From: JBQTHP01 sp052389755
Lineage (GTDB): Bacteria > Pseudomonadota > Gammaproteobacteria > Steroidobacterales > Steroidobacteraceae
Assembly (NCBI GenBank): GCA_052389755.1
Contig: JBQTHP010000063.1
Location: 1 to 49,912, forward strand
DNA length: 49,912 nt
Direction: 5' to 3'
Position 1 is the stretch's first letter. Each line of letters begins with the position of its first letter. Both the position numbers and the translations under genes were made by a program. The notes below the pieces were generated by a model, which worked only from the letters and a program-made list of their open reading frames with translations, searched no databases and was not told where the DNA came from. Positions 30,479 through 38,524 of the stretch are shown in pieces.

Positions 30479-32914
30479 ATGAAACGAATGCTCGTCAATG
30501 CAACTCAGCAGGAAGAGTTGCGCGTCGCGCTGGTTGACGGTCAGAAACTCTATGACCTGAGCATCGACCTACCCTCCCGCGAACAGAAAAAGGCCAACGT
30601 CTACAAAGGCAAGATCTCGCGCGTCGAGCCGTCGCTCGAAGCGTGCTTCGTCGACTACGGCGCGCAGCGCCACGGCTTCCTCCCGCTCAAGGAGATTTCC
30701 CGCGACTTCTTCCGCCAGCAGCCTCAGGGCGGGCGGATGAACATTCGCGAGCTCCTGACCGAAGGTCAGGAGGTCATCGTCCAGGTGGAGAAGGAAGAGC
30801 GCGGCACCAAGGGCGCGGCGCTCACGACTTTCGTCAGCCTCGCCGGACGCTTCCTCGTGCTCATGCCGAACAACCCGCGCGCGGGCGGTGTCTCGCGCCG
30901 CATCGAGGGCGAGGACCGCGACCAGATGCGCGAAGTGATGAGCCAGCTGCAGGTGCCGGAGGGCATGGGCGCGATCGTGCGCACGGCCGGCGTCGGGCGT
31001 TCGGTCGAAGAGCTGCAGTGGGACCTCGACAACCTGCGTCAGCAGTGGGATCAGATCGCATCGGCGTCGAAGGACCGCCCCGCTCCGTTCCTGGTCTACC
31101 GGGAAAGCGACGCCGTCACGCGCGCGATGCGCGACTACCTTTCGGACGATGTCGGCGAGCTGCTCGTCGACGACCAGGCCGCGTTCCAGAAGTGCGAGGA
31201 ATACATGCAGCGCTTCATGCCGGCCGAGGCACAGCGGCGCCTGAAGCTCTACACGGACGATATCGCTCTCTTCACGCGGTTCCAGATCGAGAGCCAGATC
31301 GAATCGGCGTACGCGCACAAGGTGCAGCTGCCTTCCGGCGGCAGCATCGTCATCGACTACACGGAGGCGCTCGTCTCGATCGACATCAACTCCGCGCGCG
31401 CCACGCGCGGCAGCGACATCGAGACGACCGCGCTCAACACGAATCTCGAAGCGGCCGACGAGATCGCCCGCCAGCTTCGCATCCGGGACATCGGTGGGCT
31501 CATCGTCATCGACTTCATCGACATGGAGTCGCCGAAGAACCAGCGCGACGTCGAGGATCGGCTCCGCGATGCGGTCCGCATGGACCGCGCGCGCATTCAG
31601 ATCGGGCGGCTCTCGCGCTTCGGTCTTCTCGAGATGTCGCGACAGCGACTGCGCCCTTCGCTGGGGGAGTCCAGCCACATCACCTGCCCGCGCTGCGTCG
31701 GTATCGGCACGATCCGAAGCGTCGAATCGATGGCGCTCGCCATCCTGCGCCTGATCGGCGAGGAGCTTCGCAAGGACCGCACCTCGCGCGTCGTCGCCCA
31801 GGTGCCCGTCGAAGTCGCCACCTATCTCATCAACGAAAAGCGCGAATGGCTGCGCACGCTCGAGGACAAGAGCGACGTCGATCTCGTGATCGTCCCGAAT
31901 CCGAACATCCAGACGCCGGAGTACGCGATCCGGCGCGTGCGCGACGACGAGGCCGAGCTTCCGGAGAACAGGCAGCTGAGCTATCTGATGCCCACGCCGC
32001 CGGAGGTCGTCGATCCGGCGAGCGCAGGCGAAAAGAAGCCGGCGCTCGAGCCTCCTGCGGTGACGCCGCTGTTGCCGACGACGACGGCGCCGATCGCAGC
32101 GCGCGCTTCGCCGCGCGCTTCCGATGCCGCGCCACGTCCGGGCCTCCTGGAACGTATCCGCCGATGGTTCGTCGGCGATCCGGGTGCAGCTTCGGGAGGA
32201 CGCGCGACGCACGGAGTGTCCGGCGCGAACGCCGGTCGTGGGTCGCGCGGGCATCGCGACCACCGGGACCATCGCGACCACCGTGAACGACTCGATCGCG
32301 ACGGGCGGGGCGGCGAACACCCGCGTTCGCACCGGCAGGCGGAAGGCTCCCGTCACGACCGCGACGCCCCGCGATCGCGCGACAGGGACCGGGATCGTGG
32401 GCGCTCGCGCGATCGCGGGGCCGGACGCGACCGACCCCACGACCGTGACCGGTCGCGGGACGGCGCGCGTGAAGCCGTTCGCTCCGCCGAGACCCCGCAG
32501 GATCGTCCCGCCGAGTCTGCTCCGGTGAGTCCGGTCGCTCCCCGGAGCGAATCCGTACCCACGGAGAATCGTGGCGAGCGGCGCGGCCGCCGTGGCCGTC
32601 GCCGCGGACGCCGAGGCGGCGGTCAACGCGAGAGTGCGCCGGGTGCTGAGACCTCAGGCGCCGCTGGTGGCGGCTTCACCGAGGATGCGTCGGCCGAGCC
32701 CCGTGCGGCGGACAGCGACGCGCAAGCGGACGCCCCTCCTCCCGCGCGCGGGCCGACGGAGCGGCCTGCCGTGCCGCCTGAGCATCGTACGATCGCTCAT
32801 TTCGAACCGGCCGTTCCTCCCGAGCCGCCCAGCGCGCGCTCGAGCGGCAAGCCGTACGTCGTGTGGTCGTCTTCGCCCGCAGATGTGACGCCGGAAAAAA
32901 CCCGCGACGAGTAG
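30479..32914 (+). CDS. rne: Ribonuclease E
   Basis: The main endoribonuclease of RNA decay and the degradosome scaffold. The ATG at 30479 follows CAGGGGC; the protein is 811 residues. It starts MKRMLVNATQQEELRVALVD, has the S1 domain (VYKGKISRVEPSLEACFVDY, GFLPLKEIS), the DNase I-like region with the metal-binding aspartates in VSIDINSARATRGSDIETTA and GLIVIDFIDM, and the Zn-link CPRC (Cys403, Cys406). After about residue 520 the sequence is low-complexity, rich in Arg, Asp, Pro and Ala, with HRD and RDRDRDR tracts and a GERRGRRGRRRGRRGGG block that likely bind RNA. It ends with a KPYVVWSSSP motif, likely a partner-binding microdomain. Convergent with the phosphatase gene, 9 bp apart. Confidence 0.97.
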   Translation: MKRMLVNATQQEELRVALVDGQKLYDLSIDLPSREQKKANVYKGKISRVEPSLEACFVDYGAQRHGFLPLKEISRDFFRQQPQGGRMNIRELLTEGQEVIVQVEKEERGTKGAALTTFVSLAGRFLVLMPNNPRAGGVSRRIEGEDRDQMREVMSQLQVPEGMGAIVRTAGVGRSVEELQWDLDNLRQQWDQIASASKDRPAPFLVYRESDAVTRAMRDYLSDDVGELLVDDQAAFQKCEEYMQRFMPAEAQRRLKLYTDDIALFTRFQIESQIESAYAHKVQLPSGGSIVIDYTEALVSIDINSARATRGSDIETTALNTNLEAADEIARQLRIRDIGGLIVIDFIDMESPKNQRDVEDRLRDAVRMDRARIQIGRLSRFGLLEMSRQRLRPSLGESSHITCPRCVGIGTIRSVESMALAILRLIGEELRKDRTSRVVAQVPVEVATYLINEKREWLRTLEDKSDVDLVIVPNPNIQTPEYAIRRVRDDEAELPENRQLSYLMPTPPEVVDPASAGEKKPALEPPAVTPLLPTTTAPIAARASPRASDAAPRPGLLERIRRWFVGDPGAASGGRATHGVSGANAGRGSRGHRDHRDHRDHRERLDRDGRGGEHPRSHRQAEGSRHDRDAPRSRDRDRDRGRSRDRGAGRDRPHDRDRSRDGAREAVRSAETPQDRPAESAPVSPVAPRSESVPTENRGERRGRRGRRRGRRGGGQRESAPGAETSGAAGGGFTEDASAEPRAADSDAQADAPPPARGPTERPAVPPEHRTIAHFEPAVPPEPPSARSSGKPYVVWSSSPADVTPEKTRDE

Positions 32915-32923
32915 CCCGCGCCG

Positions 32924-33394
32924 TCAGACTGTGCGTGCGCGCAGGTGCGCGATGAGGCCGTGTGCAGCGGTCTCGACGAGATCGAGCACCTGCTCGAAGC
33001 CCGTCGCACCTCCGTAGTACGGATCCGGTACCTCCGTCTCGTCGAGATCCGACGCGAACTCGAGCAGCAGTCTCACGCGCGGCCGAAGCGGAGCGGGAGC
33101 ACGGCGCTGCAGGTCCGCGAGGTTCGCGCGATCCATCGCGAGGATCAGATCGAAATGCTCGAAGTCGGACGCTTCGATCAGTCGTGCGCGCAGCGCGGAC
33201 ATCTCGTAACCGCGCCGCCGCGCCGCCGCCTGTGCGCGAAGATCCGGCGGTTCGCCCACGTGATAGTCGCCGGTGCCCGCCGAATCGACTTCGATCGAAA
33301 GCTCCGGCGCGGCGCGTGCGAGCACGGTTCGGAACACTGCTTCGGCAGTCGGCGAGCGGCAGATGTTGCCCAGACAGACGAAAAGAATCTTCAT
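32924..33394 (-). CDS. Low-molecular-weight protein-tyrosine phosphatase
   Basis: A 156-residue enzyme with the P-loop CLGNICRSP at the N-terminus (nucleophile Cys7, Arg13), the SAGTGDYHVGEPPD segment and the general-acid loop VPDPYYGG. It dephosphorylates protein tyrosines; in many bacteria the partner is a tyrosine kinase for polysaccharide export, but none is present here. It overlaps kdsB by 4 bp as the last gene of the exbB-to-phosphatase run. Confidence 0.95.
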   Translation of the reverse strand: MKILFVCLGNICRSPTAEAVFRTVLARAAPELSIEVDSAGTGDYHVGEPPDLRAQAAARRRGYEMSALRARLIEASDFEHFDLILAMDRANLADLQRRAPAPLRPRVRLLLEFASDLDETEVPDPYYGGATGFEQVLDLVETAAHGLIAHLRARTV

Positions 33395-34131
33395 GAAGTC
33401 GTCCTGAGCACGCGCTCGACGCGCTCCAGATCCTCGCGCGTGTTGATGTCCGCTCCGGGCCGCTCACGCGCCTGACCCACGCGGATCGTCAGCCCGTTCT
33501 CGAGGGCGCGCAGCTGTTCGAGCTTCTCGATGGTTTCGAGCGGACTCGGCGGCAGCTCGGTCATGAGCCGCAGCGAGCGTGCGCGGTACGCATAGATGCC
33601 GATATGCCGGTGCGCTGCGCGTGCGTCGTGCCCGGCATCGCGGTTCCACGGAATCGGCGCGCGGCTGAAGTAAAGCGCATGCCCCGCTCGGTCACAGACG
33701 ACTTTCACGACGTTCGAATCGGCGAGCTCGGCAGCCGCGCCGAGCGGCGTGCTCAGCGTCGCGATGTCCGCATCCTTGTCGCTCGTGAGCAGCTCCGCCA
33801 CCTGATCGATGAGCGTCGGGGGCATCAGTGGCTCATCGCCCTGAACGTTCACGACGAGGTCTTCCGGGCTCCAGTTGCGCGCGCGCGCGACTTCGGCGAT
33901 GCGGTCGGTGCCCGAAGGATGCGATACCGACGTCATCGCAACGTCCGCGCCAAAGCCGCGTGCGGCATCCGCAATGCGCGCATCGTCCGTCGCGACGATC
34001 ACCTCCCTCGCACGCGATGCGCGTGCGCGCACATGGACCCACTCGAGAACCGTTCGGCCGGCAACCTCGATCAATACTTTGCCCGGGAGGCGAGTCGAGC
34101 CGTAACGCGCAGGGATGACGACGCGGTACAC
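33391..34131 (-). CDS. kdsB: 3-deoxy-manno-octulosonate cytidylyltransferase (KdsB)
   Basis: Activates Kdo as CMP-Kdo for lipopolysaccharide core. The 246 residues show the nucleotide-binding start VVIPARYGSTRLPGK, VIVATDDARIADAARGFGAD, the conserved SGTDRIAEVA and VNVQGDEPLMPP, and HIGIYAYRARSL, ending IRVGQARERPGADINTREDL. Gene order lpxK-ycaR-kdsB is that of E. coli. Confidence 0.97.
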   Translation of the reverse strand: MYRVVIPARYGSTRLPGKVLIEVAGRTVLEWVHVRARASRAREVIVATDDARIADAARGFGADVAMTSVSHPSGTDRIAEVARARNWSPEDLVVNVQGDEPLMPPTLIDQVAELLTSDKDADIATLSTPLGAAAELADSNVVKVVCDRAGHALYFSRAPIPWNRDAGHDARAAHRHIGIYAYRARSLRLMTELPPSPLETIEKLEQLRALENGLTIRVGQARERPGADINTREDLERVERVLRTTS

Positions 34132-34145
34132 GAAAGAGCGCGCCT

Positions 34146-34334
34146 TCAGTGCTCGAGCAGCGGGTCGTCGGCCGCGAGCTGCTTCGCCTCTTCCTCGAGC
34201 ATCACCGGTATGCCGTCACGGATCGGGTAGGCGAGGCGGTCGAGACGACATACGAGCACCTGCGACTCGCGCTGATGCCTGAGCGGACCTTTGCACACCG
34301 GGCAGGCGAGAATCTCGAGAAGACGGGTATCCAT
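34146..34334 (-). CDS. ycaR: Trm112/YcaR-like small protein
   Basis: A 62-residue protein: LLEILACPVCKGPL at the start carries the CPVCK pair of the Trm112 fold, followed by ESQVLVCRLDRLAYPIRDGI and PVMLEEEA. The role in bacteria is uncertain. The ATG at 34334 is preceded by AGGTGA; an upstream in-frame ATG at 34358 would add eight residues that do not fit the family. It sits between lpxK and kdsB, 7 and 14 bp from each. Confidence 0.94.
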   Translation of the reverse strand: MDTRLLEILACPVCKGPLRHQRESQVLVCRLDRLAYPIRDGIPVMLEEEAKQLAADDPLLEH

Positions 34335-34341
34335 GGGAAAT

Positions 34342-35361
34342 TCACCTCTGAGCCGCACTCAGCTTCGGCAGCACGAGCTCGAGAAGCCGGCGCGAATCGC
34401 GCTCGTCGAGGTCGGCCGACACGCGCACGCAGCGCAGGCGCGGGTCGTCGAAGCCGATGCATTTTACGGCATCCTTTTCCGTCATGAGCACGGGCAGCGT
34501 ATCCCCGAACCCGACGTCGGAGCGCACGAACGGATGATGGTCAGGAAAGGCGTGCTCGATCGGGAGGATCCCGTGCCCGCGGAGCAACGCGAAAAAGCGC
34601 GCCGGGTTGCCGATACCGGCGACCGCATGAACGGTGCGCCCGCGGTAGTTCTCGAGCGGCTCGGTCGCTTCGCGTCCATCGATCGGCAGCACCCCATCCG
34701 ACACGAGCTGGAAGGTCACCATTGGCACATTCCCGTGGCCGGAGAACGGGGACGCGCCGTCTTCCGGCCGCCCGTTCATGACGATCGCGTCTACCGTCGC
34801 AAGCCGCCGTGACGACTCGCGCAACGGACCGGAAGGCAGCACGCGGCCGTTGCCGAATCGGCGTGTAGCGTCAACGATCACAAGCTCGCAATCGCGGGCC
34901 AGACGCAGATGCTGCAGCCCATCGTCGGAGACGATCACATCGACGCCGAGCGCAACGAGATGGCGGGCGGCCGCGACGCGGTCCCGGCCGACGACGACGG
35001 GCGAACCGGTTCGCCGCGCGAGCAGCAGCGGTTCGTCGCCGACCTCGCGCCACGGCCCATCCGGATCGACTGCACGCACACCGCTTCCCGTACGACCGTA
35101 ACCGCGCGACACGATGCCGACGCGCAAGCCCCCGCGTGCGAGCGCGCCCGCAAGCCAGATGACGAGCGGTGTCTTGCCGGTGCCGCCGACAGTGAGGTTT
35201 CCGACGACGATGACCGGCCGCTCGAGACGAACGGACCCGAAGACGCCCGCGCGATATGCCGCAGCACGCGAACGCTGAACGATGCCGTACATGGGCGAAA
35301 ACGGCCGGAGAAACCAGCCGCTCGCGGCCCCGTACCAGATGTCCTCGAGCCACCGTGGCAT
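34342..35361 (-). CDS. lpxK: Tetraacyldisaccharide 4'-kinase (LpxK)
   Basis: Phosphorylates the lipid A disaccharide at the inner membrane. The 339-residue protein begins with the family pattern PRWLEDIWYGAASGWFLRPF and has Walker A VGNLTVGGTGKTPLV, VGIVSRGYGR, GDEPLLLARRTGSPVVVGRD, VIVSDDGLQH, and HAVAGIGNPARFFALL, then FPDHHPF and LMTEKDAVK. It follows msbA by 6 bp, the usual msbA-lpxK coupling of lipid A synthesis and export. Confidence 0.97.
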   Translation of the reverse strand: MPRWLEDIWYGAASGWFLRPFSPMYGIVQRSRAAAYRAGVFGSVRLERPVIVVGNLTVGGTGKTPLVIWLAGALARGGLRVGIVSRGYGRTGSGVRAVDPDGPWREVGDEPLLLARRTGSPVVVGRDRVAAARHLVALGVDVIVSDDGLQHLRLARDCELVIVDATRRFGNGRVLPSGPLRESSRRLATVDAIVMNGRPEDGASPFSGHGNVPMVTFQLVSDGVLPIDGREATEPLENYRGRTVHAVAGIGNPARFFALLRGHGILPIEHAFPDHHPFVRSDVGFGDTLPVLMTEKDAVKCIGFDDPRLRCVRVSADLDERDSRRLLELVLPKLSAAQR

Positions 35362-35367
35362 GCAACT

Positions 35368-37101
35368 TCAGGCGTTGAACTGCAGTCGGTGCAGTTGCGC
35401 GTACGGTCCGTCGCGTGCGAGGAGCTCGGCGTGGGTACCGCTCTCGACGATGCGGCCCTCGTGCATGACGATGATTCGATCGGCGCGTTCCACCGTGGAG
35501 AGCCGATGCGCGATCACGAGAGTCGTGCGGTCGCGTACGAGCGCATCGAGGGCGCTCTGGATGCGCCGCTCGGATTCCGTGTCGAGCGCCGAGGTCGCCT
35601 CGTCGAGAACGAGCACGGGTGAGTCCTTCAGCAGCGCGCGTGCGATCGCGATGCGCTGCCGCTGCCCGCCCGACAGAAGCGTGCCGCGGTCGCCGACGAC
35701 CGTATCGAGCCCCTGCGGAAGCTCCATCGCAAACTCGAGCACGTACGCCGCCTCGGCAGCCCGCTCGACGGCCGTTGCGGATGCCTCGGTCATGCTGAAC
35801 GCGATGTTGTTGCGAATCGTGTCGTTGAAAAGCACGACATCCTGGCTGACCAGACTCACCTGCCGGCGCAGATCGGGCAGCCGATACTCCCGCAAGTCGA
35901 TGCCGTCGAGGAGCACCGCGCCTCCCGAGGGGTCGTAGAAGCGCGGCAGCAGGCTCACCAGCGTCGACTTGCCGCTGCCGGATCTGCCGACGATCGCAAG
36001 TGTCGCGCCGGCGGGCACGTGCAGATCGATGTCGCGCAGCACCGCGCCCTTCTCCGTCGCGTACTCGAAGGACACGCGCCGGAGCTCGACGTCGCCGCGC
36101 GCGCGCTCGAGAACACGTGTGCCGCCGGCCGGCTCGCGCGCTTCGTCCAGCACCTCGAAGATGCTCGCCCCCGCAGCGATGCCCTGCTGCAGCGGCGCGA
36201 ACACGTTCACGAGCCGCCGCAGGGGTGCGGTGACGAGCAGCAGTGCCGTGAGGAACGACATGAAGTCGTCGACCGGCATCTCGTTCGCGTTCACCCGGTC
36301 GATCGCCACGTACATGACGCCGGCGAGGCCGAATGCCGCGATCAGCTGCACCACGGGGTTGCTCATCGCCTTCGTCCCGATCAGGCGCATGTTGGTGTGG
36401 CGGTTGAGCTCGTTCACGGCATCGAAGGCGCGCTGCTGATGCTCGTGAGCGTTGAAGACTTTCACGAGACGATGCCCTTCGAGCGCCTCCTTCGCGACGC
36501 GCGTGACGTCGCCCATGGAGTTCTGGATACGCGCGCCGTAGCGCCGGAACAGGCGACTGATGCGCCGGATGAGCCAGGCGATGAGCGGAGCAAGCGCGAG
36601 GGAGAAGGCGGCGAGCTGCCAGTCGAGATAGAAGAGCCAGCCGAGCAGCCCGATGATCGTGAGCGTATCGCGGATGAGGACGGTCACGGAGTTCGTGGCG
36701 GCCTCAGCGACGAGCTCGATGTTGTACGTGAGCCTCGAGAGCATCTGGCCCGATGCGGCGCGGTCGTAATACGCAGCCGGCAGGTGCAGATACTGCGCGA
36801 ACAGCTCCCCGCGCATGCTCTTTATGATCCGGCGACCGACGGATCCCGGGAAGTAGTTCGAGACGTAGTCGCCGATGCCTCGCAGGAAGAAGAGCACGAT
36901 GATCGCCGTGGGCACGAACCAGAGCACACGCGGGTCGCGCTCGACGAACGCGCCCTTCATGAACACCTTGACGAGCCAGGCAAGGCCCGCGTCGGTCGCC
37001 GCGAACAGAGCCATGCCCGCAACGCCGATGAGGAAAATGCCCCAGTGCGGCTTCGCGTAGCCGAGCAGGCGCGCGTAGATGCGTGCCCCGTCTTCCGGCA
37101 T
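35368..37101 (-). CDS. msbA: Lipid A export ATP-binding/permease protein MsbA
   Basis: A homodimeric ABC exporter that flips lipid A-core across the inner membrane. From the ATG at 37101 it is 577 residues: six membrane helices in the first 320, then the ATPase with Walker A GRSGSGKST, Q-loop VSLVSQDVVLFNDTIRNNIA, signature LSGGQRQR, Walker B PVLVLDEATSALD and the switch IAHRLSTVERAD. A TTG at 37122, overlapping the exbD stop, is a possible alternative start giving seven more residues. Confidence 0.96.
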   Translation of the reverse strand: MPEDGARIYARLLGYAKPHWGIFLIGVAGMALFAATDAGLAWLVKVFMKGAFVERDPRVLWFVPTAIIVLFFLRGIGDYVSNYFPGSVGRRIIKSMRGELFAQYLHLPAAYYDRAASGQMLSRLTYNIELVAEAATNSVTVLIRDTLTIIGLLGWLFYLDWQLAAFSLALAPLIAWLIRRISRLFRRYGARIQNSMGDVTRVAKEALEGHRLVKVFNAHEHQQRAFDAVNELNRHTNMRLIGTKAMSNPVVQLIAAFGLAGVMYVAIDRVNANEMPVDDFMSFLTALLLVTAPLRRLVNVFAPLQQGIAAGASIFEVLDEAREPAGGTRVLERARGDVELRRVSFEYATEKGAVLRDIDLHVPAGATLAIVGRSGSGKSTLVSLLPRFYDPSGGAVLLDGIDLREYRLPDLRRQVSLVSQDVVLFNDTIRNNIAFSMTEASATAVERAAEAAYVLEFAMELPQGLDTVVGDRGTLLSGGQRQRIAIARALLKDSPVLVLDEATSALDTESERRIQSALDALVRDRTTLVIAHRLSTVERADRIIVMHEGRIVESGTHAELLARDGPYAQLHRLQFNA

Positions 37102-37118
37102 CCCCCGTGGCGAATCGT

Positions 37119-37550
37119 TCAAGGCGTACCCGTCGGCGACTCCTGCACCGTCGCGATCTGGATTTCCGCGAAGCCGAGGCGCGCGAGCACGTCCATCGCC
37201 GTGACGACCGCCTGATGTGTGGCGCGTGCATCGGCACGGACGGTCACGCGCGCGCCGCGGTCCGACCCGGCTTCCTTCACGAGCGCAGCCCGCAGTGTAT
37301 CCGCGCTGGAATTGATGAGCTCCCGCTCGTTGAGACGGTAGCCACCCTGCTGCGTCACCGTGACCACGAGAGTTTCTTGCGTACGCCGTTCGATCGGCGT
37401 CGAGCTCGCCTCCGGCAGACGAACGCGCACCCGGCCCTCGTCGATGAACTGGCTCGACAGCATGAAAAACACGACGAGCATCAGCACCACATCGATCAGC
37501 GCGACCAAGCTGATCTCGGGCTCCTCGCGCTGTCGCGGACGCAGGTTCAT
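37119..37550 (-). CDS. exbD: ExbD/TolR-family biopolymer transport protein
   Basis: A 143-residue protein with one membrane helix (SLVALIDVVLMLVVFFMLSS) containing the proton-carrying Asp near residue 20, and a periplasmic domain with TVTQQGGYRLNERELINSSA and VTVRADARATHQAVVTAMDV. It works with an ExbB/TolQ partner to convert proton motive force into movement. It overlaps exbB by 4 bp and sits directly before msbA, a common pairing in gamma- and betaproteobacteria. Confidence 0.94.
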   Translation of the reverse strand: MNLRPRQREEPEISLVALIDVVLMLVVFFMLSSQFIDEGRVRVRLPEASSTPIERRTQETLVVTVTQQGGYRLNERELINSSADTLRAALVKEAGSDRGARVTVRADARATHQAVVTAMDVLARLGFAEIQIATVQESPTGTP

Positions 37551-38182
37551 GCCGCGCGGGTGGCGTCGCGTTCGCGATGCGCGGCGCTTTCGACGGCATC
37601 GGCGAGCCGGATCGCGTCCTTCTCCATCGCGATCACGATGCGATCGACCTTGCCGCGCAGGTAGCGATAGGCGATCAGCGCCGGAATCGCGACCACGAGT
37701 CCGGCAGCCGTGGTGATGAGCGCCTCCGCGATGCCTCCTGAGAGCGCGCGAGGGTCGCCCATTCCGCCGGCCTGAATGGCGTTGAATGCCTTGATGATGC
37801 CGGTGACCGTGCCGAGCAGACCCAGAAGCGGCGACACGCCGGCGATCGTGCCGAGCGTATTGAGGAAGCGTTCGAGCTCGTGCACGACATGGCGGCCCGC
37901 ATCTTCGAGCCGCTCCATGATCACCTCGCGCGGCCGATGCCGATTCGCAAGCCCGGCTGCGAGCACCTTCCCAAGGGGTGAGTTCTGCTCGAGGGCCGCA
38001 ATGATCTTGTCATTGATCTGGTTCGCCTCGACCAGCGCCCAGATCTTCTGCACGAGGTCGCCCGGCAGGACGCGCTTGTCCTGCAGAGTCCACATCCGCT
38101 CGAGAATGATGGCGGCCGCGACGATCGAGCACAGAATGATCGGCCACATGATCGGGCCGCCGGCCCGTACGATTTCCCACAT
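37547..38182 (-). CDS. exbB: ExbB/TolQ/MotA-family proton channel protein
   Basis: A 211-residue membrane protein starting at the ATG at 38182 (MWEIVRAGGPIMWPIILCSI). It has three membrane helices: residues 10-30, the conserved LNTLGTIAGVSPLLGLLGTV region at about 115-140, and ALITTAAGLVVAIPALIAYR near 160-180, with the family Thr and Gly residues. GGAGG lies 12 bases upstream. It is probably the first gene of exbB-exbD-msbA-lpxK-ycaR-kdsB-phosphatase. The same frame is open further upstream, but that part lies in intergenic repeats. Confidence 0.94.
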   Translation of the reverse strand: MWEIVRAGGPIMWPIILCSIVAAAIILERMWTLQDKRVLPGDLVQKIWALVEANQINDKIIAALEQNSPLGKVLAAGLANRHRPREVIMERLEDAGRHVVHELERFLNTLGTIAGVSPLLGLLGTVTGIIKAFNAIQAGGMGDPRALSGGIAEALITTAAGLVVAIPALIAYRYLRGKVDRIVIAMEKDAIRLADAVESAAHRERDATRAA

Positions 38183-38228
38183 CCGCGAGGAGCCCTCCAG
38201 GTTGCGACGGGGGAATGATACAGAAGAA

Positions 38229-38300
38229 GGGCTCCCGGCTTCCGGCCGGCCGGAGGAAGACGGCCCAGACGACTCAGACGTCCAAGACGTCCAAGACGGC
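38229..38300. repeat. Fused partial CTTCCGC palindrome (copy 4) and 9-mer repeat tract
   Basis: Positions 38229-38263 carry GGCTCCCGGCTTCCGGCC then GGCCGGAGGAAGACGG, matching the arm and core of the CTTCCGC elements but lacking a long right arm. At 38264-38300 follows CAGACGACTCAGACG and two direct copies of GACGTCCAA, related to the 9-mer palindrome at 20518. With the next element this fills the 342-bp gap between exbB and comEC. Confidence 0.8.
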
Positions 38301-38319
38301 GAAGAGGGCTGAGGCGAGC

Positions 38320-38511
38320 GTGGACGTACGTGCGACCGGGGTGTGTTGAAGGCCCTGCCCGCTCGCGTTAGCTCGGGTGCCGAGCGCGGGGCGCTGGCGC
38401 GTATCGGGCCGAAAACGCGCCGGCCCGCGCGAGGGCATGTCCCGTCAGGGACACACACGATCAGCGATCGCGCGGGGCCTTCAACGCACGCTGGTCGCGT
38501 GCGCGTCCTCT
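38320..38511. repeat. 192-bp element with ~45-bp inverted terminal repeats
   Basis: The left end (38320-38365, with CGACCGGGGTGTGTTGAAGG) and the reverse complement of the right end (38511-38467, with CGACCAGCGTGCGTTGAAGG) align over about 45 bp with roughly 80% identity. A second, inner GC-rich inverted repeat lies near 38390-38430 (GGCGCG / CGCGCC). No coding frame is evident. The size and ends are those of a REPIN- or MITE-like element; no transposase gene is present. A copy of the left end occurs at 49230-49272. Confidence 0.8.
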
Positions 38512-38524
38512 CTCTCTTTCTCAA

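Noticed and set aside
30569..32626. Minus-strand gene of 685 codons opposite rne
   Set aside because: It is an antisense open frame typical of GC-rich codon use; rne is unambiguous.
38440..38475. Further match between AGGGACAC-type sequence near 38447 and 49281, beyond the 41-bp shared segment
   Set aside because: The similarity is short, in a different spacing, and not better than expected in GC-rich DNA.
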